From the IMG/VR virus record IMGVR_UViG_3300042317_001568, positions 141,011 to 205,010 of that record: a stretch of DNA of 64,000 nucleotides; one strand, written 5' to 3'. Under the pieces are notes generated by a model. It saw only the letters and a list, made by a program, of their open reading frames with translations. It was not told the DNA's origin and made no database searches. Shown here one piece after another: positions 40,951-54,123 of the stretch (positions are counted from its first letter, which is position 1; every line of letters begins with the position of its first letter). A program made the translations under genes and the position numbers. The stretch comes from a virus.

Positions 40951-41619
40951 GTGTTTATTTGTTTTGAGGGCATTGACGGCGCTGGTAAAACAACTCAAGC
41001 GCGCATGCTGCATCAACGTCTGTGTGCCGAAGGACTATCGCCTGAACTAGTCCACGATCCCGGCACGACAAAAATCGGTACGGCTATTCGGCAGATTCTT
41101 CTGCACAACGACGCCCCGATCTCTGCGCACGCGCAAATGCTTCTTTTCTCGGCCGCGCGGGCTGAACTAGCAGTGCACATTCGCGCGGTGCTTGATGCCG
41201 GCGGCCACGCCATTTGTGACAGATGGTTGCTTTCCACGTTGGTTTATCAGGGCGAAATAAACGGCATCAGCGAAAAACTAATTACGACAATTTTTCAGGA
41301 AACCTCGCGCGTTGAGCCTGACCTCTGCTTTCTTCTAGACCTCGACCCTGAAGATGCGGGGGCTCGGATGACAAAAAGGTCCGGCAGCCAAAAAATGGAC
41401 CGATACGAGCGGCGTTGCGTCAGTGACCGAATCCGTATGCGCGATGCTTATCTCCGCTACGCCGACGAGCCGCCCCACAACAAAAACATGTATGTTGTCT
41501 CTGCCGCTGAAAGCCCAGAGGAAACACACGAGTTGGTGTACGATGCCGTCATGACTGTCTTTTCTAGAATGGAGTCTAAAAATGACAATGGCCGTAAGCG
41601 TTTGCTTGAAAAATCGTGA
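40951..41619 (+). CDS. tmk: Thymidylate kinase
   Basis: This 222-residue protein starts at GTG 40951. Residues 5-16 read FEGIDGAGKTTQ (P-loop 7-15), CDRW (90-92) matches the DRY/DRW motif of dTMP kinases, and a lid-like ARMTKRSGSQKMDRYE segment follows. The length fits bacterial and phage dTMP kinases (about 205-220). It phosphorylates dTMP to dTDP for phage DNA synthesis, or a hypermodified pyrimidine if the phage makes one. Its end overlaps the next gene by 38 bp. Confidence 0.88.
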   Translation: MFICFEGIDGAGKTTQARMLHQRLCAEGLSPELVHDPGTTKIGTAIRQILLHNDAPISAHAQMLLFSAARAELAVHIRAVLDAGGHAICDRWLLSTLVYQGEINGISEKLITTIFQETSRVEPDLCFLLDLDPEDAGARMTKRSGSQKMDRYERRCVSDRIRMRDAYLRYADEPPHNKNMYVVSAAESPEETHELVYDAVMTVFSRMESKNDNGRKRLLEKS

Positions 41620-42094
41620 ACGTTCCGCTGCCTTATTGCAAGCCCGGCAACAAGCGCAGCAGCTAGAAAAAAAGCTGTTGCTGTCGCCACAAAACAGAAC
41701 AGCTGTTGTGGCTATGCGTACGGTATGTTATTTGTTGATTCAGTTAGTGCAAAAATACGTTACACGGTCCCCGAAGGCTTATCAGGACTACGAGCAGCTT
41801 ATGCACTGCACTCGCATATTGCGCGAGCTTGGATTTAAACCACCAAGCGCTACAGAAACCACCGCTGACGAAACTACGTATAACGCGGACGCTGTAATTA
41901 ATTCGCAGGACTACCGGTATCTGCGTAACCGCGCGATTGCGTGTTTAGCCACTATTGCTGATCTCACTGAAAAACCTACGGCTGTCGGAACACCCGAGTT
42001 TCAAAGCGGTATGCGTGAGGGTTACCGGCGCGCTAGCGATATTGCGGCGGCTTTTTTAACTGACTTTGGCGCAGGAGTTTCTGACGATGAATAG
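41582..42094 (+). CDS. Hypothetical helical protein (170 aa)
   Basis: Not recognised. ATG 41582 lies inside the end of tmk. The sequence is helical, with a basic N-terminal third (RERSAALLQARQQAQQLEKKLLL) and a helix-rich middle (YEQLMHCTRILRELGF). There are no metal motifs. It overlaps the next gene by 8 bp. Confidence 0.65.
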   Translation: MTMAVSVCLKNRERSAALLQARQQAQQLEKKLLLSPQNRTAVVAMRTVCYLLIQLVQKYVTRSPKAYQDYEQLMHCTRILRELGFKPPSATETTADETTYNADAVINSQDYRYLRNRAIACLATIADLTEKPTAVGTPEFQSGMREGYRRASDIAAAFLTDFGAGVSDDE

Positions 42095-42347
42095 CACTTT
42101 GATCGAACTACGGGATTTGAATCCCGAGGCTCTTTTGTTAGATAATATGGACGAGGCGCTTGTTGGCGTCGGTCAGGTTGGCCTTGCTGACCCGGTCGCT
42201 GTCTATAGCCAAGCTTTGATTTTTGCAAAATTGTCGCGCGATGGTTTTTCCCCAGAGGAAGCCGCCGCGTATTTTCAAGAAAAAATGACTGAGATGGCCA
42301 ACGCAACCTATGCTCCGGTAATTTTACGGGACGTCATCGAGGAATAA
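42087..42347 (+). CDS. Hypothetical protein (86 aa)
   Basis: Not recognised. ATG 42087 overlaps the previous stop. The product is helical and acidic (LIELRDLNPEALLLDNMDEALVGVG, FSPEEAAAYFQEKMTEM). Role unknown; it is part of the small-gene run before the fibres. Confidence 0.6.
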   Translation: MNSTLIELRDLNPEALLLDNMDEALVGVGQVGLADPVAVYSQALIFAKLSRDGFSPEEAAAYFQEKMTEMANATYAPVILRDVIEE

Positions 42348-42352
42348 TTTTC

Positions 42353-42667
42353 GTGGCCACCATAGTTCTTAATTCTGCAGACACGATTCAATTTGTTAAC
42401 ATTAGTGTCCGTGATAAACAGTCTGCCCCAACAATGCTCATGCAGGCCGGTGATTGGCAAAACGAGTCTGGCGTAGAAACCGGTATAACGGTTGACGTCA
42501 CCGGCGCCGAAGTGCCAATCTTAACTGCCGACAATGCCCGAAAGCTGGCCAAATGGTTACAACGCGCCGCCGACAGCTTAGACGGCGTAAAATCGCCCGC
42601 TAAAAAACGCCACAAATTTACGTACGAAGAAGACGACGATAACGACGATTTTTCGCGGCGGTATTGA
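42353..42667 (+). CDS. Hypothetical protein (104 aa)
   Basis: Not recognised. GTG 42353. The N-terminal half is beta-rich (TIVLNSADTIQFVNISVRD, GVETGITVDVTGAEVPIL), then a helix and a charged tail (KKRHKFTYEEDDDNDDF). Possibly a small structural or chaperone protein for the fibre genes that follow; only context supports that. Confidence 0.6.
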   Translation: MATIVLNSADTIQFVNISVRDKQSAPTMLMQAGDWQNESGVETGITVDVTGAEVPILTADNARKLAKWLQRAADSLDGVKSPAKKRHKFTYEEDDDNDDFSRRY

Positions 42668-42690
42668 CGTGTGCGTGTGTTGGGTCGGGC

Positions 42691-44389
<1,699 letters not shown>

Positions 44390-44406
44390 TGGGGTGTTGT
44401 TGAGCC

Positions 44407-47400
44407 ATGACTCTCGCACCTCCAAAAATTCTTCAGATACGTATATTAAGCGTAACCGAGTTGCCGGATCGGCTATCCGGAAACTATTGGTCTAGCAGCG
44501 CTTATCGGTGGACAGCCACGTTAGCGGTTAATCCGCAAACTCACGGCGACCCGGCGTCTTCAACAGGCTTTTACTACACAGCCCGCGACATCAAAATCGG
44601 CGACTATGTCGTAACCAGCGGCCGTGGTTTAATTCTTAAAGTAATTGCTGTAAATGCCGGTTCGGTTACAGACACGTCTATCCAGTGCACGCTTGAAGAC
44701 GAAAATCAATACAACGCGTTTCTAAGCGAAAACTCAGACGGTGACGGTTTAATTCCGTCAAACAATACAGAAGGCGTACTGTTTGAAACAAAAAACGGCT
44801 GGCCTATTTTGCATCCTTTACCGGACGCGTTGGCTGGTACGTTGCCGCCCTATTTTTCAGCTGACATTATTTCTCGGTTTATGTACACCCGGCCCGCCGA
44901 CTCTGGCGGCAGTGGGTCTGCAGGCCCTACAGGTGCTGCTGGTCCTACTGGTGTTGCAGGCCCAACCGGCGTTGCTGGAGCTACTGGTCCAACTGGCGCT
45001 GCTGGGCTAAACGGAGCTACTGGTCCAACCGGTGTTGCTGGAGCTACTGGTGTTGCTGGTCCAACTGGCGTTGCTGGGTTAGATGGCGCTACTGGTCCAA
45101 CTGGGGCTGCGGGCGCTACTGGCGTCGCAGGCCCGACTGGCGTTGCTGGAGCTACCGGTGTTGCTGGGTTAGATGGCGCTACTGGTCCAACTGGGGCTGC
45201 TGGCCCAACTGGCGCTGCGGGCGCTACTGGCGCCGCAGGCCCGACTGGCGTTGCTGGAGCTACCGGTGTTGCTGGGTTAGACGGAGCGACGGGCCCAACC
45301 GGCGCTGCTGGGCTAAACGGAGCTACTGGTCCAACCGGTGTTGCTGGGCTAGATGGCGCTACTGGTCCAACTGGGGCTGCTGGTCCAACTGGCGTCGCGG
45401 GTGTTGTTGGGGCTACGGGCGTTATTGGCCCAATTGGCCCCGCTGGCGTCACCGGTCCAACTGGTCCTGTTGGAGCTACTGGTCCAACTGGGGCTGCTGG
45501 GTCGCAAGGTATAGACGGAGCGACGGGCCCAACCGGCGCTGCTGGGCTAAACGGAGCTACTGGTCCAACCGGTGTTGCTGGAGCTACTGGTGTTGCTGGT
45601 GTTGCTGGATTAGACGGAGCTACTGGTCCAACCGGTGTTGCTGGTCCAACTGGTGTTACAGGCCCTACAGGTCCTGCTGGTCAGCAAGGTGTTGCTGGTC
45701 CTACTGGTGTTACAGGTCCTACAGGTCCTGCTGGTGTTGCTGGGCCGCAAGGTATAGACGGAGCTACTGGACCTACAGGCCCCGCCGGGGTTGCTGGTCA
45801 GCAAGGTGTTGCTGGTCCAACTGGTGTCGCCGGGCCGCAAGGTATAGACGGAGCTACTGGACCTACAGGTCCTGCTGGTCAGCAAGGTGTTGCTGGTCCA
45901 ACTGGTGTCGCCGGGCCACAAGGTATAGACGGAGCTACTGGACCTACAGGTCCTGCTGGTCAGCAAGGTGTTGCTGGTCCAACCGGTGTTGCTGGCGCTA
46001 CAGGTGTTACAGGTCCTACAGGGCCTGCTGGTGTTGCCGGTGTTGCTGGTCCAACCGGTGTTGCTGGCGCTACGGGTGTTACAGGTCCTACAGGGCCTGC
46101 TGGTCAGCAAGGTGTTGCTGGTCCAACTGGTGTTGCTGGGCCGCAAGGTATAAATGGCGCTACCGGGCCTACAGGGCCTGCTGGTCAGCAAGGTGTTGCT
46201 GGACCAACTGGTGTTGCTGGCGCTACAGGTGTTACAGGTCCGCAAGGCTCGTCTTTAAATATTCGCGGGCAGCTTGTAGAGTGGCCGCCGTCGTGGCTGC
46301 CCGAGTTTGGCGATATGTGGGTGGCCGTCGATCCCGTGCCGCTTGACACGCCAGTTTATTTGAGCGTGCAACCCGGCGACGGCATCGCGTGGGTCGAGTC
46401 GGGCGATGGCGGAGATTGGTTAAATGTCGGGCCTTTCAGAGGACCTATTGGTCCGCAAGGTTTATTGGGCCCTAGCGGCCCAACGGGCGCACAGGGTATT
46501 CAAGGCATTCGCGGCGCGACCGGCGTACAGGGTCCGTCTGGCCTCGTCGGCGCAACAGGCCCGCAAGGACCGGCGGCAAGCAATATTGTGCTCAGCGTTA
46601 ACTCTCAGACAGGGGTGGTTGTGTTGCAGTCTGACGACATCACGCTCGACACAGAATTTACGGTTTTAGCAGTCGACCAAGGCGACCTTGCAAATAATAC
46701 AGTCATAGCAGCCGGTACGTCGTTGACGACGATTATCCGGCGCATGCTTCAAAAGCGCGTTCCGGCGACGTACTTAACGCCGACGCTCGTTATTGGTAGT
46801 ACGACCGCCACGGCCACAATTGAATACGGCTCTACTATAAATACGACGTTGTCATTGACGTGGACAAAAAGGGACGGCGGCGACCCAACACAGTTTAGAT
46901 ACCGGCAAAACAATCAAACTATAAACACAATTTCAGGGGCCACGGCCGCCGATTTTACGGTCCCGACATTTAATTTAACCAGCACAGCGACATTCAACGC
47001 TGTTGCGGACTACGCCGCGGGACCAGCAAAACCAGACAACTTTGGCGACGCTACGTTGCCGTCTTTGCCGGCAAGTACTGCTTCGTCTGGCAACGTGGTC
47101 CTAACGCCGGCGCATAAACGGTATTATGGTTGCACAGGCGCAGACACGCTAGACAACGATCTTGTGCTAGGGCTGCCGAATAGCGACTTACCAGCAAACA
47201 ACGCCGTTTCGCCGCCGATCGGTTCCGGATCGGACTTTACAAATTCGCGTAGCATTGCTAGAAAATTTAATCCAGATGGGCAGTACATTTACTTTGCGTG
47301 GCCTAACTCGTTAGAGGGCAGCACCGCCCCGGTCTTCACCGTAGGCGGATTATCGACTAGCGGCTGGGTAAAAACGACGGTACAGTTACGAAACGAACAA

Positions 47401-47496
47401 ATAACAGCGAAATTATCAATTGCTGCGACTACCTACGCCGTGTACCGTAGTCCAAACAAAATTAACGGCACCGATGTTAATGTTCAGGTGACGTGA
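44407..47496 (+). CDS. Collagen-like tail fibre 2 (1,029 aa)
   Basis: An N-terminal globular domain (about 1-170, [22 protein letters not shown]) precedes a very long Gly-X-Y run (about 172-617, mostly [10 protein letters not shown]-type units). A folded insert ([18 protein letters not shown]...GDGIAWVES) matches that of fibre 1, then a second short collagen block, then a C-terminal beta-rich domain (about 740-1029; [19 protein letters not shown]). Trimerisation is expected. The DNA of the repeat is near-identical from unit to unit, so assembly length and allele length may vary. It starts at ATG 44407, 17 bp after fibre 1. Confidence 0.85.
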   Translation: MTLAPPKILQIRILSVTELPDRLSGNYWSSSAYRWTATLAVNPQTHGDPASSTGFYYTARDIKIGDYVVTSGRGLILKVIAVNAGSVTDTSIQCTLEDENQYNAFLSENSDGDGLIPSNNTEGVLFETKNGWPILHPLPDALAGTLPPYFSADIISRFMYTRPADSGGSGSAGPTGAAGPTGVAGPTGVAGATGPTGAAGLNGATGPTGVAGATGVAGPTGVAGLDGATGPTGAAGATGVAGPTGVAGATGVAGLDGATGPTGAAGPTGAAGATGAAGPTGVAGATGVAGLDGATGPTGAAGLNGATGPTGVAGLDGATGPTGAAGPTGVAGVVGATGVIGPIGPAGVTGPTGPVGATGPTGAAGSQGIDGATGPTGAAGLNGATGPTGVAGATGVAGVAGLDGATGPTGVAGPTGVTGPTGPAGQQGVAGPTGVTGPTGPAGVAGPQGIDGATGPTGPAGVAGQQGVAGPTGVAGPQGIDGATGPTGPAGQQGVAGPTGVAGPQGIDGATGPTGPAGQQGVAGPTGVAGATGVTGPTGPAGVAGVAGPTGVAGATGVTGPTGPAGQQGVAGPTGVAGPQGINGATGPTGPAGQQGVAGPTGVAGATGVTGPQGSSLNIRGQLVEWPPSWLPEFGDMWVAVDPVPLDTPVYLSVQPGDGIAWVESGDGGDWLNVGPFRGPIGPQGLLGPSGPTGAQGIQGIRGATGVQGPSGLVGATGPQGPAASNIVLSVNSQTGVVVLQSDDITLDTEFTVLAVDQGDLANNTVIAAGTSLTTIIRRMLQKRVPATYLTPTLVIGSTTATATIEYGSTINTTLSLTWTKRDGGDPTQFRYRQNNQTINTISGATAADFTVPTFNLTSTATFNAVADYAAGPAKPDNFGDATLPSLPASTASSGNVVLTPAHKRYYGCTGADTLDNDLVLGLPNSDLPANNAVSPPIGSGSDFTNSRSIARKFNPDGQYIYFAWPNSLEGSTAPVFTVGGLSTSGWVKTTVQLRNEQITAKLSIAATTYAVYRSPNKINGTDVNVQVT
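44921..46250 (+). repeat. Tandem collagen-coding DNA repeats
   Basis: Units encoding [23 protein letters not shown] and [16 protein letters not shown] recur many times, several as near-identical DNA blocks (for example the GGTCAGCAAGGTGTTGCTGG block near 45680, 45795, 45877, 45957, 46103 and 46185). This is long tandem-like repetition able to expand, contract or collapse in assembly. Confidence 0.8.
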
Positions 47497-47786
47497 TGAG
47501 TAATCTACCCGGAACAAACATAATCGCGGCTATTGTTCCGTTTACAGAGCTCGACCAGTACGCTACCCATGACGCCAAATACGGTAAAGGCGGGTATCGG
47601 TCTGTAACGAATGTTACCGCCCGCAACAATATTCCGCCTGACAGGCGCAGTATCGGCATGACAGTTCGGACAACTGATGATAATATAGTGTGGATTTTAA
47701 CGTCAGATGACGGCACTTTGAATTGTGTAAACTGCGTGTGGGTTAAAGAAGTCGATACGCTATCCATGGATGGCGGTGAGTTTTAA
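47496..47786 (+). CDS. Hypothetical small fibre-associated protein (96 aa)
   Basis: ATG 47496 overlaps the fibre 2 stop. The product is compact and beta-rich: NIIAAIVPFTELDQYATHDAKYGKGGYRSV, then IPPDRRSIGMTVRTTDDNIVWIL. The latter resembles N-terminal segments I recall in phage tail fibre and receptor-binding proteins (RR.GM.V...D...Y.L). It may be a small fibre tip or adaptor. No motif proves it. Confidence 0.55.
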   Translation: MSNLPGTNIIAAIVPFTELDQYATHDAKYGKGGYRSVTNVTARNNIPPDRRSIGMTVRTTDDNIVWILTSDDGTLNCVNCVWVKEVDTLSMDGGEF

Positions 47787-47817
47787 TCGTTTTTTTCGGT
47801 CGCTAGTTTTTTCTGGG

Positions 47818-47823
47818 TATACT
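47818..47823 (+). promoter_or_regulatory. Candidate -10 box before the large fibre gene
   Basis: TATACT sits 35 bp upstream of ATG 47858. The preceding bases contain no good -35, so this could be a phage-specific promoter (as in phages with -10-only late promoters). A similar TATACT lies at 58943 before another fibre gene. Confidence 0.4.
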
Positions 47824-47857
47824 GTACTCGGCGGTATCCCTTACTTGGAGTAGTCTC

Positions 47858-50800
47858 ATGCCTAATGTTATTCGGATTAAGCGTCGTCTTGTTGGTGCTG
47901 CGCTCGGCACAGCGGTTCCCACGCAGTTACGCAATGCCGAACTAGCGTTCAACGAGATCAACAATACGCTGTACATCGGGCGCCAAGGCGACACGACCGG
48001 AGCGACGGAAAACGCCGCCGCCGTGGCGCTTGCCGGCGATGGCGTGGTGTGGACTGGTACCGCAACGTTTGGCAACGTTAAGACTACTGGATATTTCGCG
48101 GCCGGTGACGAAGCCTACGCATACACAAATACTTTTCCGCCGTCGGTTGATAGCGCGCAAGGCGGCAAGTTGCTGGCTAGCACTGAATATGTCGACAGCG
48201 CGCTGGCGCGGGGCACTGGAAGCGGTATGTCGCTTTTCCCTGTTGCCGCTGACGTCGCAACAACTGTGCCGATTGTTGCCGGCAGTTACTACGACAATCT
48301 TCAAGGGCTGGGCAGTGTAAGAGTCGCTATCCCGCAACCGTCGTCGGCTTCAGCGGGTCTGGCGCTATACGAGTTGAAGGGTACGCCGACAGTGCAAGGC
48401 GTTAACCTTGTCGCCAACGACCGCGTTTTAATCATGGGTCACTTGGACCCGACGAACATCGGCATTTGGACGATTCCGGCTGGCGCCGGTTCTTCCACGC
48501 CGTGGGTCCGCGAAACTGCTTTGAACGTCGCGCAGTCGTACACGTACGGCGCGCGTGTTTTTGTAACCGCTGGCGACTATGCAAATAAAACGTTTGCCGT
48601 AGCGAGTGACCCGCTAAATCCGACAAAGGATGTCGGCGGACCTAACTTCAATACGCTTAGTTTTATTCAGCATAGTTCTGGTGCGACAACAGTACCGGCT
48701 GGTGCCAGCATAAAGTTCAAGCGCGTTGTCCGCGCCAAGAGCGACTATTACCAGATCATCAACGGTAAAGTCGTTGTTGACGGTATTGTGCTGAATCAAA
48801 ACGACCGATTTATTTGGACGCCTAAAAACGAGAATCCCGGCGGGCATAACATAATCGGCAGCACCTACACCCCCGGCTCGGTGCCCGGCGACGGCACCGG
48901 CGACGAATCCGGCGGTTACGACAGTTCGCGCGCTGGTATCTATCGCGTCAATTACGACAAAACACTGACTACGAACATTACGACGGGGTTACCGGATTTT
49001 TACAGCGTTGTATCGCGCGCTGGTGATTTCAATGAAGACGCAGAAGCCGTCGCCGCGCACAACACTAAAGTGCTCGTTCGCGAAGGGCAGAACAACGCAA
49101 ACAAAATATTCACTATTACCACGAACGCGTCGAGTTTTATTCTTGCCGACGAGTTTCCCGGTGAAGTTGCGCTGTTTACATACGACTCAAATTGGAGCGG
49201 CGCGGGCGGGGCATTGTCTGGCACACCGATGATCGACGGCGTGCAAACTGTTTTCGAAGACCTTACCGCCAATCCGCCGCGTCTTGGCAGCGTTGTGCTG
49301 GTTAAAAACGAAGTCGATAAAACAACAAACGGCCTGTACTACATCAAAACAAATAGCACGTGGATTCGTCACCCGGCCGCTAACGAAACAGGTGAACTAA
49401 CTTACGGAAGTTATATCCGCGTGAAATACGGCGCGATTAACAAGAACAGCGGCTTTGTGCAGGTTTCGAATTTTGATCCGCTTATTATCGGCACGAACCC
49501 CATTGTTTTTGAGTCGCCGCAGGCATTGCTGGACTTCCGCGCTGGTGTTGGCTTAGGGCGCGACGGGCGATCTTTTTACGTCAAAACAGCAGACGCTTCA
49601 CGCATCAACGTCACAGAAGTCGGCGTCGACCTCGGGCTTGTTCCCAATGTCGAAACGACTCCCGCGACGCTTACTACGGCGTACATCAAAGTCCACGCTG
49701 ACAAATATGGCCGCGTCACTGCAGATAGCCGCGAAACTATCACGGCCAGCGAATTGCGTGACTCCATTTATTCGGGAGTTACGCCAGACACTACTGGTAC
49801 GAGTTATCTCGTGTTCTCCGAGAGCCCTGCCCTCACCGGCGTGCCGACAGCGCCAACTGCTACTGCTGGTGACAATTCAACGCAGATTGCCACTACAGCA
49901 TATGTGCTGGCTAACGGTGGCAGCAGTATTTTAGGGACTAACAACGCGTTTACCGGCGCAAACACGTTTACCAACGCTACTGGGCAGACGTTCCGTACAG
50001 CCGAAACCGCTGACGCCATTATTGTTAAAGGTGGTGGCAATACAAACAGCCGGTCTATCACGCTGATTACAGATACGCTGAGCGCGAGCAGGACTGTCAC
50101 GTTCCCCGACCATACGGGTGACTACACGTTAGTCGGCGCTGGGACTACGCAAACGCTGACGAACAAGACGCTCACAGCGCCGAAGATGACCGGCACCTAC
50201 ATTGCTGACACAAATAACAATGAGTTGATCAAGTTTCCAGCGGTCGTGGCCGGCGCTACGAACGAGATTACTGTAACCAATGCGAGTAACGGTTTGGCCC
50301 CTGAAATCTCGGCTACTGGCTCGGCCGACGCTAACATCGACCTCAAGTTAACTGCAAAGGGCACTGGCGCCGTTAATTCGACGAGCAACTTTACGGTGTC
50401 ATCCGGTAAATCGCTTAATCTATCCAACACTATTGTAACCGCAGGCACGAATGCGCAGGGGCAAGGAGCACTCACTAACGATATTAACATTGTTACGTCC
50501 GCGGCCACTGCACCGTCCGGCGTAACGCTCCCAACAGGTACGGCTGGTCGTGTTGTGGTTATTGTTAATCGCAGCAGTCAAGCAAATACGGTAAACGTAT
50601 ACCCGGCTTCTGGCGGTACAATTAACGCCCTCTCCGCAAATGCTTTTTTTGCTGTTGCGGCAAATTCTACTGCTATTTTTCGCGCCTCCAGCGCCACCCA
50701 GTGGTATTCCGAAATAGTCGATCTTGTTAACGGCACGACCGGCACATTGGCTGTCGGCAGCGGCGGTACTGGCGCGACAACGTTTACTAACGGTGCAATT

Positions 50801-53377
50801 TTAAAGGGAGCCGGTACGAACGCGATAACGACGGCTACTTCCGGAACTGATTACGCGCCTGCAACACCGAACGGTACGGCTATTCTCAAGGCTAACAACT
50901 CTGGCGGATTTTCCAGCGCCGCCGCCGGAACTGATTACGCTCCCGCAACACCGTCCGGTACGGCTATTCTCAAGGCTAACAACTCTGGCGGATTTTCCAA
51001 CGCCACCGCCGGAACTGACTACGTTGTTGGCGGCACGGCCACTTCCGGCAAGATTGTCACCCAAGCGGCGACGGCTACTAGCGGCACCTCGTCATTGTTA
51101 ATTACCGCGTCTACGGGCACGCCTACGGCCGGACTTGTCTCCGGCGACCTCTGGAACACCTCTGGCGTTCTTAAGTTCTACAACGGCAGTGCCACTAAGG
51201 ACATTGCGTTTACTGATAGCGCGATGTCGGGTAACACAAGCGGCACGGCTGCTGGTTTGTCGGCCACGCTTGTTGCCACGTCTGGTGGCACGGGGCAGTC
51301 AGCGTACAGCACGGGTGACTTTCTTTACGCTGGCAGCACGAACCCATCGTCTCTAACCAAACTCGCGAAAGCAAGTAGCGGCACAGTCGGCGCGTTAATT
51401 CAAGACGGCACCACTGGCGTGCCATCGTGGCAGACTGTTACAGGCACCGGTAACGTCGTCCGCGCCACGTCGCCGCAACTCACGACAAGTCTTACGACTG
51501 ATTCAGGCACGTTTGCGCTGCTCGACACAACGGCGACAACTATTAATGCGTTCCGCGCCGCAACTGCCATCACAATCGGCTCGGCGACGTCGGCTACAAC
51601 TACTATTCAAAGCACACAGGCGTCGTCAAATTCGACTACTGGGGCGCTGGTCGTATCCGGTGGTCTTGGTGTGGCTAGCGCCTCTTTCTTTGGCGGCAAT
51701 CTCACGGTCGCGAGCAACGGATCAATTGGCGGAGATTTAACCGTCACGGGCAACCTGACGATCAACGGTACAACGACTACTGTTAATACTAACACGTTAA
51801 GCGTTGAAGATAAAAATATTGAAATCGGCAACGCTGCTGTGCTTTCAAACGTCAGCGGCACGTGCGGTTCCGGCGTGCCTCAGATATCGGTCTCAAGCAC
51901 AAACGGCATGATGGCCGGACAGGCTTTAACATATGTGTCCGGTTCAGGGAATTTTGCTGCAGGCACGCGCATCGCGTCTGTAGACAACGCGACCCAAATT
52001 ACTTTAAACACTAATCCAACGGCCGCCGGGCCGATTGTGTTTAACGTAGGCGGGGCTACCAATTTTACGGCTATCGGTGGCGGCGTTACGATTAAGGGTA
52101 CTGTAGATAAAACGTTTCAAATCACAACCAGCAACGTACTCGACTCTAGTTTATTCAACTTTACCAGTAGCGAACATATTAATGTTGTGACTGGTAAAAC
52201 GTACAAAATCAACGACACATTAGTTCTTTCGGCCACAACGCTTGGTAGCGGCGTTACAGCCTCTAGTCTTACAAGCGTCGGCACGATTGGAACTGGCACG
52301 TGGCAGGGCACGGCTGTTGCGGTGGCCTATGGCGGCACCGGCGCCGCGAACGCTGCTGATGCCCGTACAAATCTTGGCCTCGTTATCGGAACGAACGTGC
52401 AGGCCTACGATGCTGAACTTGCGGCTATTGCCGGATTAACAAGTGCGGCTGACCGTCTGCCGTACTTCACGGGTTCAGGTACAGCGTCGCTTGCGACGTT
52501 CACGACGTTTGGGCGTAGCCTCGTCGACGACGCCGACGCGTCTGCTGCGCGGACAACCCTCGGACTCGTTATCGGAACGAACGTGCAGGCCTACGACGCT
52601 GAACTTGCGGCTATTGCCGGTTTAACAAGTGCGTCTGATAAACTGCCGTACTTTACCGGTGCTGGCACCGCTTCAGTGGCTGACTTCACAACGTTTGGTC
52701 GTAGTCTCGTTGACGATGCCGACGCGGCTGCTGCGCGGACAACCCTCGGACTCGTTATCGGAACGAACGTTCAGGCGTACAACGCCACCCTCGGGCACGT
52801 CGCGGCCGGCACGTACTCAGGCGATGATAGCATCACGACGGTTGGTACTCTTGCAAGCGGCGCGCTCGGCACGGGTTTTACGGCAGTCAACGTGGCGCAA
52901 GGCGGCACAGGTGCAACAACTCTTACCGGGCTTGTAAAAGGAAACGGCGCTTCTGCCTTCACAGCCGCCACTGCGGGTTCAGACTATGTTGTCGCCGGAA
53001 CAGCAACTGTTGGCGGTTTGCTTCTTTCTACGACAACCGGGATATCGGCCGCCGGTACGGTTCAAGCAGACGCGACTGCTCTTACAAACGATATTAACGT
53101 AGTAACTACGACGGCAAGTAATACGGGTGTTCGCCTGCCCGTGCCCGCTGCTGGTCGCGTTATCGCTGTAGTTAATCGCGGTGCAAACGCGCTCAAAGTT
53201 TATCCGGCCACTTCGACCGCTATTAATGCGCTCGCTAACAATGCGGCGTTTTCGGTGGCCGCTAACGCTACGTTAACGTTGCGCGGAAGCAGTGCAACTC
53301 AGTGGTATGCAGAACTAACCGCGGAAAGCCCGTGCGCCCTTGTCGCGGACTGCACCCTCGACGGCGGCACGTTCTAA
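47858..53377 (+). CDS. Very large tail fibre protein (1,839 aa)
   Basis: The N-terminus ([13 protein letters not shown], then [18 protein letters not shown]) is the attachment module of many phage fibres and recurs at 53614. The body is built from short beta-rich repeats: [12 protein letters not shown] units near residue 1010-1050, and three copies of [19 protein letters not shown] near 1508-1640 (the third diverges), each followed by a RSLVDDADA link. Motifs [11 protein letters not shown] and [12 protein letters not shown] occur in the middle, as in other long side-tail fibres. The C-terminus ends [13 protein letters not shown], with a Cys pair. It probably forms a trimeric shaft with a receptor-binding tip. 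Confidence 0.85.
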   Translation: MPNVIRIKRRLVGAALGTAVPTQLRNAELAFNEINNTLYIGRQGDTTGATENAAAVALAGDGVVWTGTATFGNVKTTGYFAAGDEAYAYTNTFPPSVDSAQGGKLLASTEYVDSALARGTGSGMSLFPVAADVATTVPIVAGSYYDNLQGLGSVRVAIPQPSSASAGLALYELKGTPTVQGVNLVANDRVLIMGHLDPTNIGIWTIPAGAGSSTPWVRETALNVAQSYTYGARVFVTAGDYANKTFAVASDPLNPTKDVGGPNFNTLSFIQHSSGATTVPAGASIKFKRVVRAKSDYYQIINGKVVVDGIVLNQNDRFIWTPKNENPGGHNIIGSTYTPGSVPGDGTGDESGGYDSSRAGIYRVNYDKTLTTNITTGLPDFYSVVSRAGDFNEDAEAVAAHNTKVLVREGQNNANKIFTITTNASSFILADEFPGEVALFTYDSNWSGAGGALSGTPMIDGVQTVFEDLTANPPRLGSVVLVKNEVDKTTNGLYYIKTNSTWIRHPAANETGELTYGSYIRVKYGAINKNSGFVQVSNFDPLIIGTNPIVFESPQALLDFRAGVGLGRDGRSFYVKTADASRINVTEVGVDLGLVPNVETTPATLTTAYIKVHADKYGRVTADSRETITASELRDSIYSGVTPDTTGTSYLVFSESPALTGVPTAPTATAGDNSTQIATTAYVLANGGSSILGTNNAFTGANTFTNATGQTFRTAETADAIIVKGGGNTNSRSITLITDTLSASRTVTFPDHTGDYTLVGAGTTQTLTNKTLTAPKMTGTYIADTNNNELIKFPAVVAGATNEITVTNASNGLAPEISATGSADANIDLKLTAKGTGAVNSTSNFTVSSGKSLNLSNTIVTAGTNAQGQGALTNDINIVTSAATAPSGVTLPTGTAGRVVVIVNRSSQANTVNVYPASGGTINALSANAFFAVAANSTAIFRASSATQWYSEIVDLVNGTTGTLAVGSGGTGATTFTNGAILKGAGTNAITTATSGTDYAPATPNGTAILKANNSGGFSSAAAGTDYAPATPSGTAILKANNSGGFSNATAGTDYVVGGTATSGKIVTQAATATSGTSSLLITASTGTPTAGLVSGDLWNTSGVLKFYNGSATKDIAFTDSAMSGNTSGTAAGLSATLVATSGGTGQSAYSTGDFLYAGSTNPSSLTKLAKASSGTVGALIQDGTTGVPSWQTVTGTGNVVRATSPQLTTSLTTDSGTFALLDTTATTINAFRAATAITIGSATSATTTIQSTQASSNSTTGALVVSGGLGVASASFFGGNLTVASNGSIGGDLTVTGNLTINGTTTTVNTNTLSVEDKNIEIGNAAVLSNVSGTCGSGVPQISVSSTNGMMAGQALTYVSGSGNFAAGTRIASVDNATQITLNTNPTAAGPIVFNVGGATNFTAIGGGVTIKGTVDKTFQITTSNVLDSSLFNFTSSEHINVVTGKTYKINDTLVLSATTLGSGVTASSLTSVGTIGTGTWQGTAVAVAYGGTGAANAADARTNLGLVIGTNVQAYDAELAAIAGLTSAADRLPYFTGSGTASLATFTTFGRSLVDDADASAARTTLGLVIGTNVQAYDAELAAIAGLTSASDKLPYFTGAGTASVADFTTFGRSLVDDADAAAARTTLGLVIGTNVQAYNATLGHVAAGTYSGDDSITTVGTLASGALGTGFTAVNVAQGGTGATTLTGLVKGNGASAFTAATAGSDYVVAGTATVGGLLLSTTTGISAAGTVQADATALTNDINVVTTTASNTGVRLPVPAAGRVIAVVNRGANALKVYPATSTAINALANNAAFSVAANATLTLRGSSATQWYAELTAESPCALVADCTLDGGTF

Positions 53378-53387
53378 GGAATTAACA

Positions 53388-53546
53388 ATGCAATTTAACG
53401 TGTCCGTACAGGGCAGGCCGTATAAGACCATTGAAGCTCCCAATACCGGGGTTGCTTTATCTATGGTGGCGGAAGACATCGCGGCCGGGTTAGTCCCCGA
53501 CCTCGACCCTGACGCCGATCAGAATATTGCCATTGTTCCGGCCTAA
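53388..53546 (+). CDS. Small hypothetical protein (52 aa)
   Basis: ATG 53388 follows AAGGAATT. MQFNVSVQGRPYKTIEAPNTG and a helix (VALSMVAEDIAAGLV) make a compact small fold. It is directly downstream of the large fibre gene, so a fibre chaperone or small virion protein is possible. Confidence 0.55.
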   Translation: MQFNVSVQGRPYKTIEAPNTGVALSMVAEDIAAGLVPDLDPDADQNIAIVPA

Positions 53547-53552
53547 TCTGAC

Positions 53553-53608
53553 TTGTCAGGTTTTTAGCCCGGGTGTAGTATAGCGGCGTCTATTCCGCTA
53601 TACGGGCT
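53553..53608 (+). promoter_or_regulatory. Candidate promoter overlapping a perfect inverted repeat
   Basis: TTGTCA (53553-53558), a 17-bp spacer and TAGTAT (53576-53581) form a plausible promoter. The -10 overlaps the left arm of GTATAGCGG/CCGCTATAC (53578-53586 and 53595-53603), with an outer AGCCC/GGGCT pair (53566-53570 and 53604-53608). The gene start at 53614 follows at once, without a clear ribosome site. The layout suits an operator or a structured leader; a terminator is the alternative (only TTTAT follows). Confidence 0.5.
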
Positions 53609-53613
53609 TTATC

Positions 53614-54120
53614 ATGCCTAACACGATTCTTCTCAAAAAAAGCAGCACCGCAGCTGCCACGCCTACTGCCGGGCAACTTTCACCGGGCGAACTGGCTATC
53701 AATACAGCCGACGGCCGGTTGTTCGCCAAGAACTCTGCCAACGCTGTGGTGAATCTCCCGGTGTCGAGCATTAGCGGGCAGGCTATTACGCCGTCTTCTG
53801 TCGGGGCTACCGGTAATGTTTCAGGCAGCACTTTAACTTCCACCGTGGCAACAGGCACTGCGCCGCTCAGTGTGACATCGACGACTGCCGTTACGAACTT
53901 AAATGCTGATACCGTAGACGGCCAGCACGCGAGTGCATTTGCCACATCGGCCCATACGCACGGCAGCGTTACCAGCGACGGTAAAATCGGTTCGACCACC
54001 GGGCAGGTAATTACAACGGGCGCGGCCGGTGTGCTGCAAGCCTCTGCGACCATACCAGCCGCAAACCTGCCCGCTCCGCAGCGGCTCTCTTCTTATTGCT
54101 CTGGCCTTTTCTTTGGGTAA
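53614..54120 (+). CDS. Short tail fibre / receptor-associated protein (168 aa)
   Basis: The N-terminus (TILLKKSSTAAATP, then QLSPGELAINTADGRLFAKN) is the same kind of attachment module as in the large fibre at 47858. A beta-rich body includes TVDGQHASAF, a motif of many phage fibres. It is short, so it may be a stub or a base for a partner. No ribosome site is evident before the ATG. Confidence 0.75.
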   Translation: MPNTILLKKSSTAAATPTAGQLSPGELAINTADGRLFAKNSANAVVNLPVSSISGQAITPSSVGATGNVSGSTLTSTVATGTAPLSVTSTTAVTNLNADTVDGQHASAFATSAHTHGSVTSDGKIGSTTGQVITTGAAGVLQASATIPAANLPAPQRLSSYCSGLFFG

Positions 54121-54123
54121 ACA

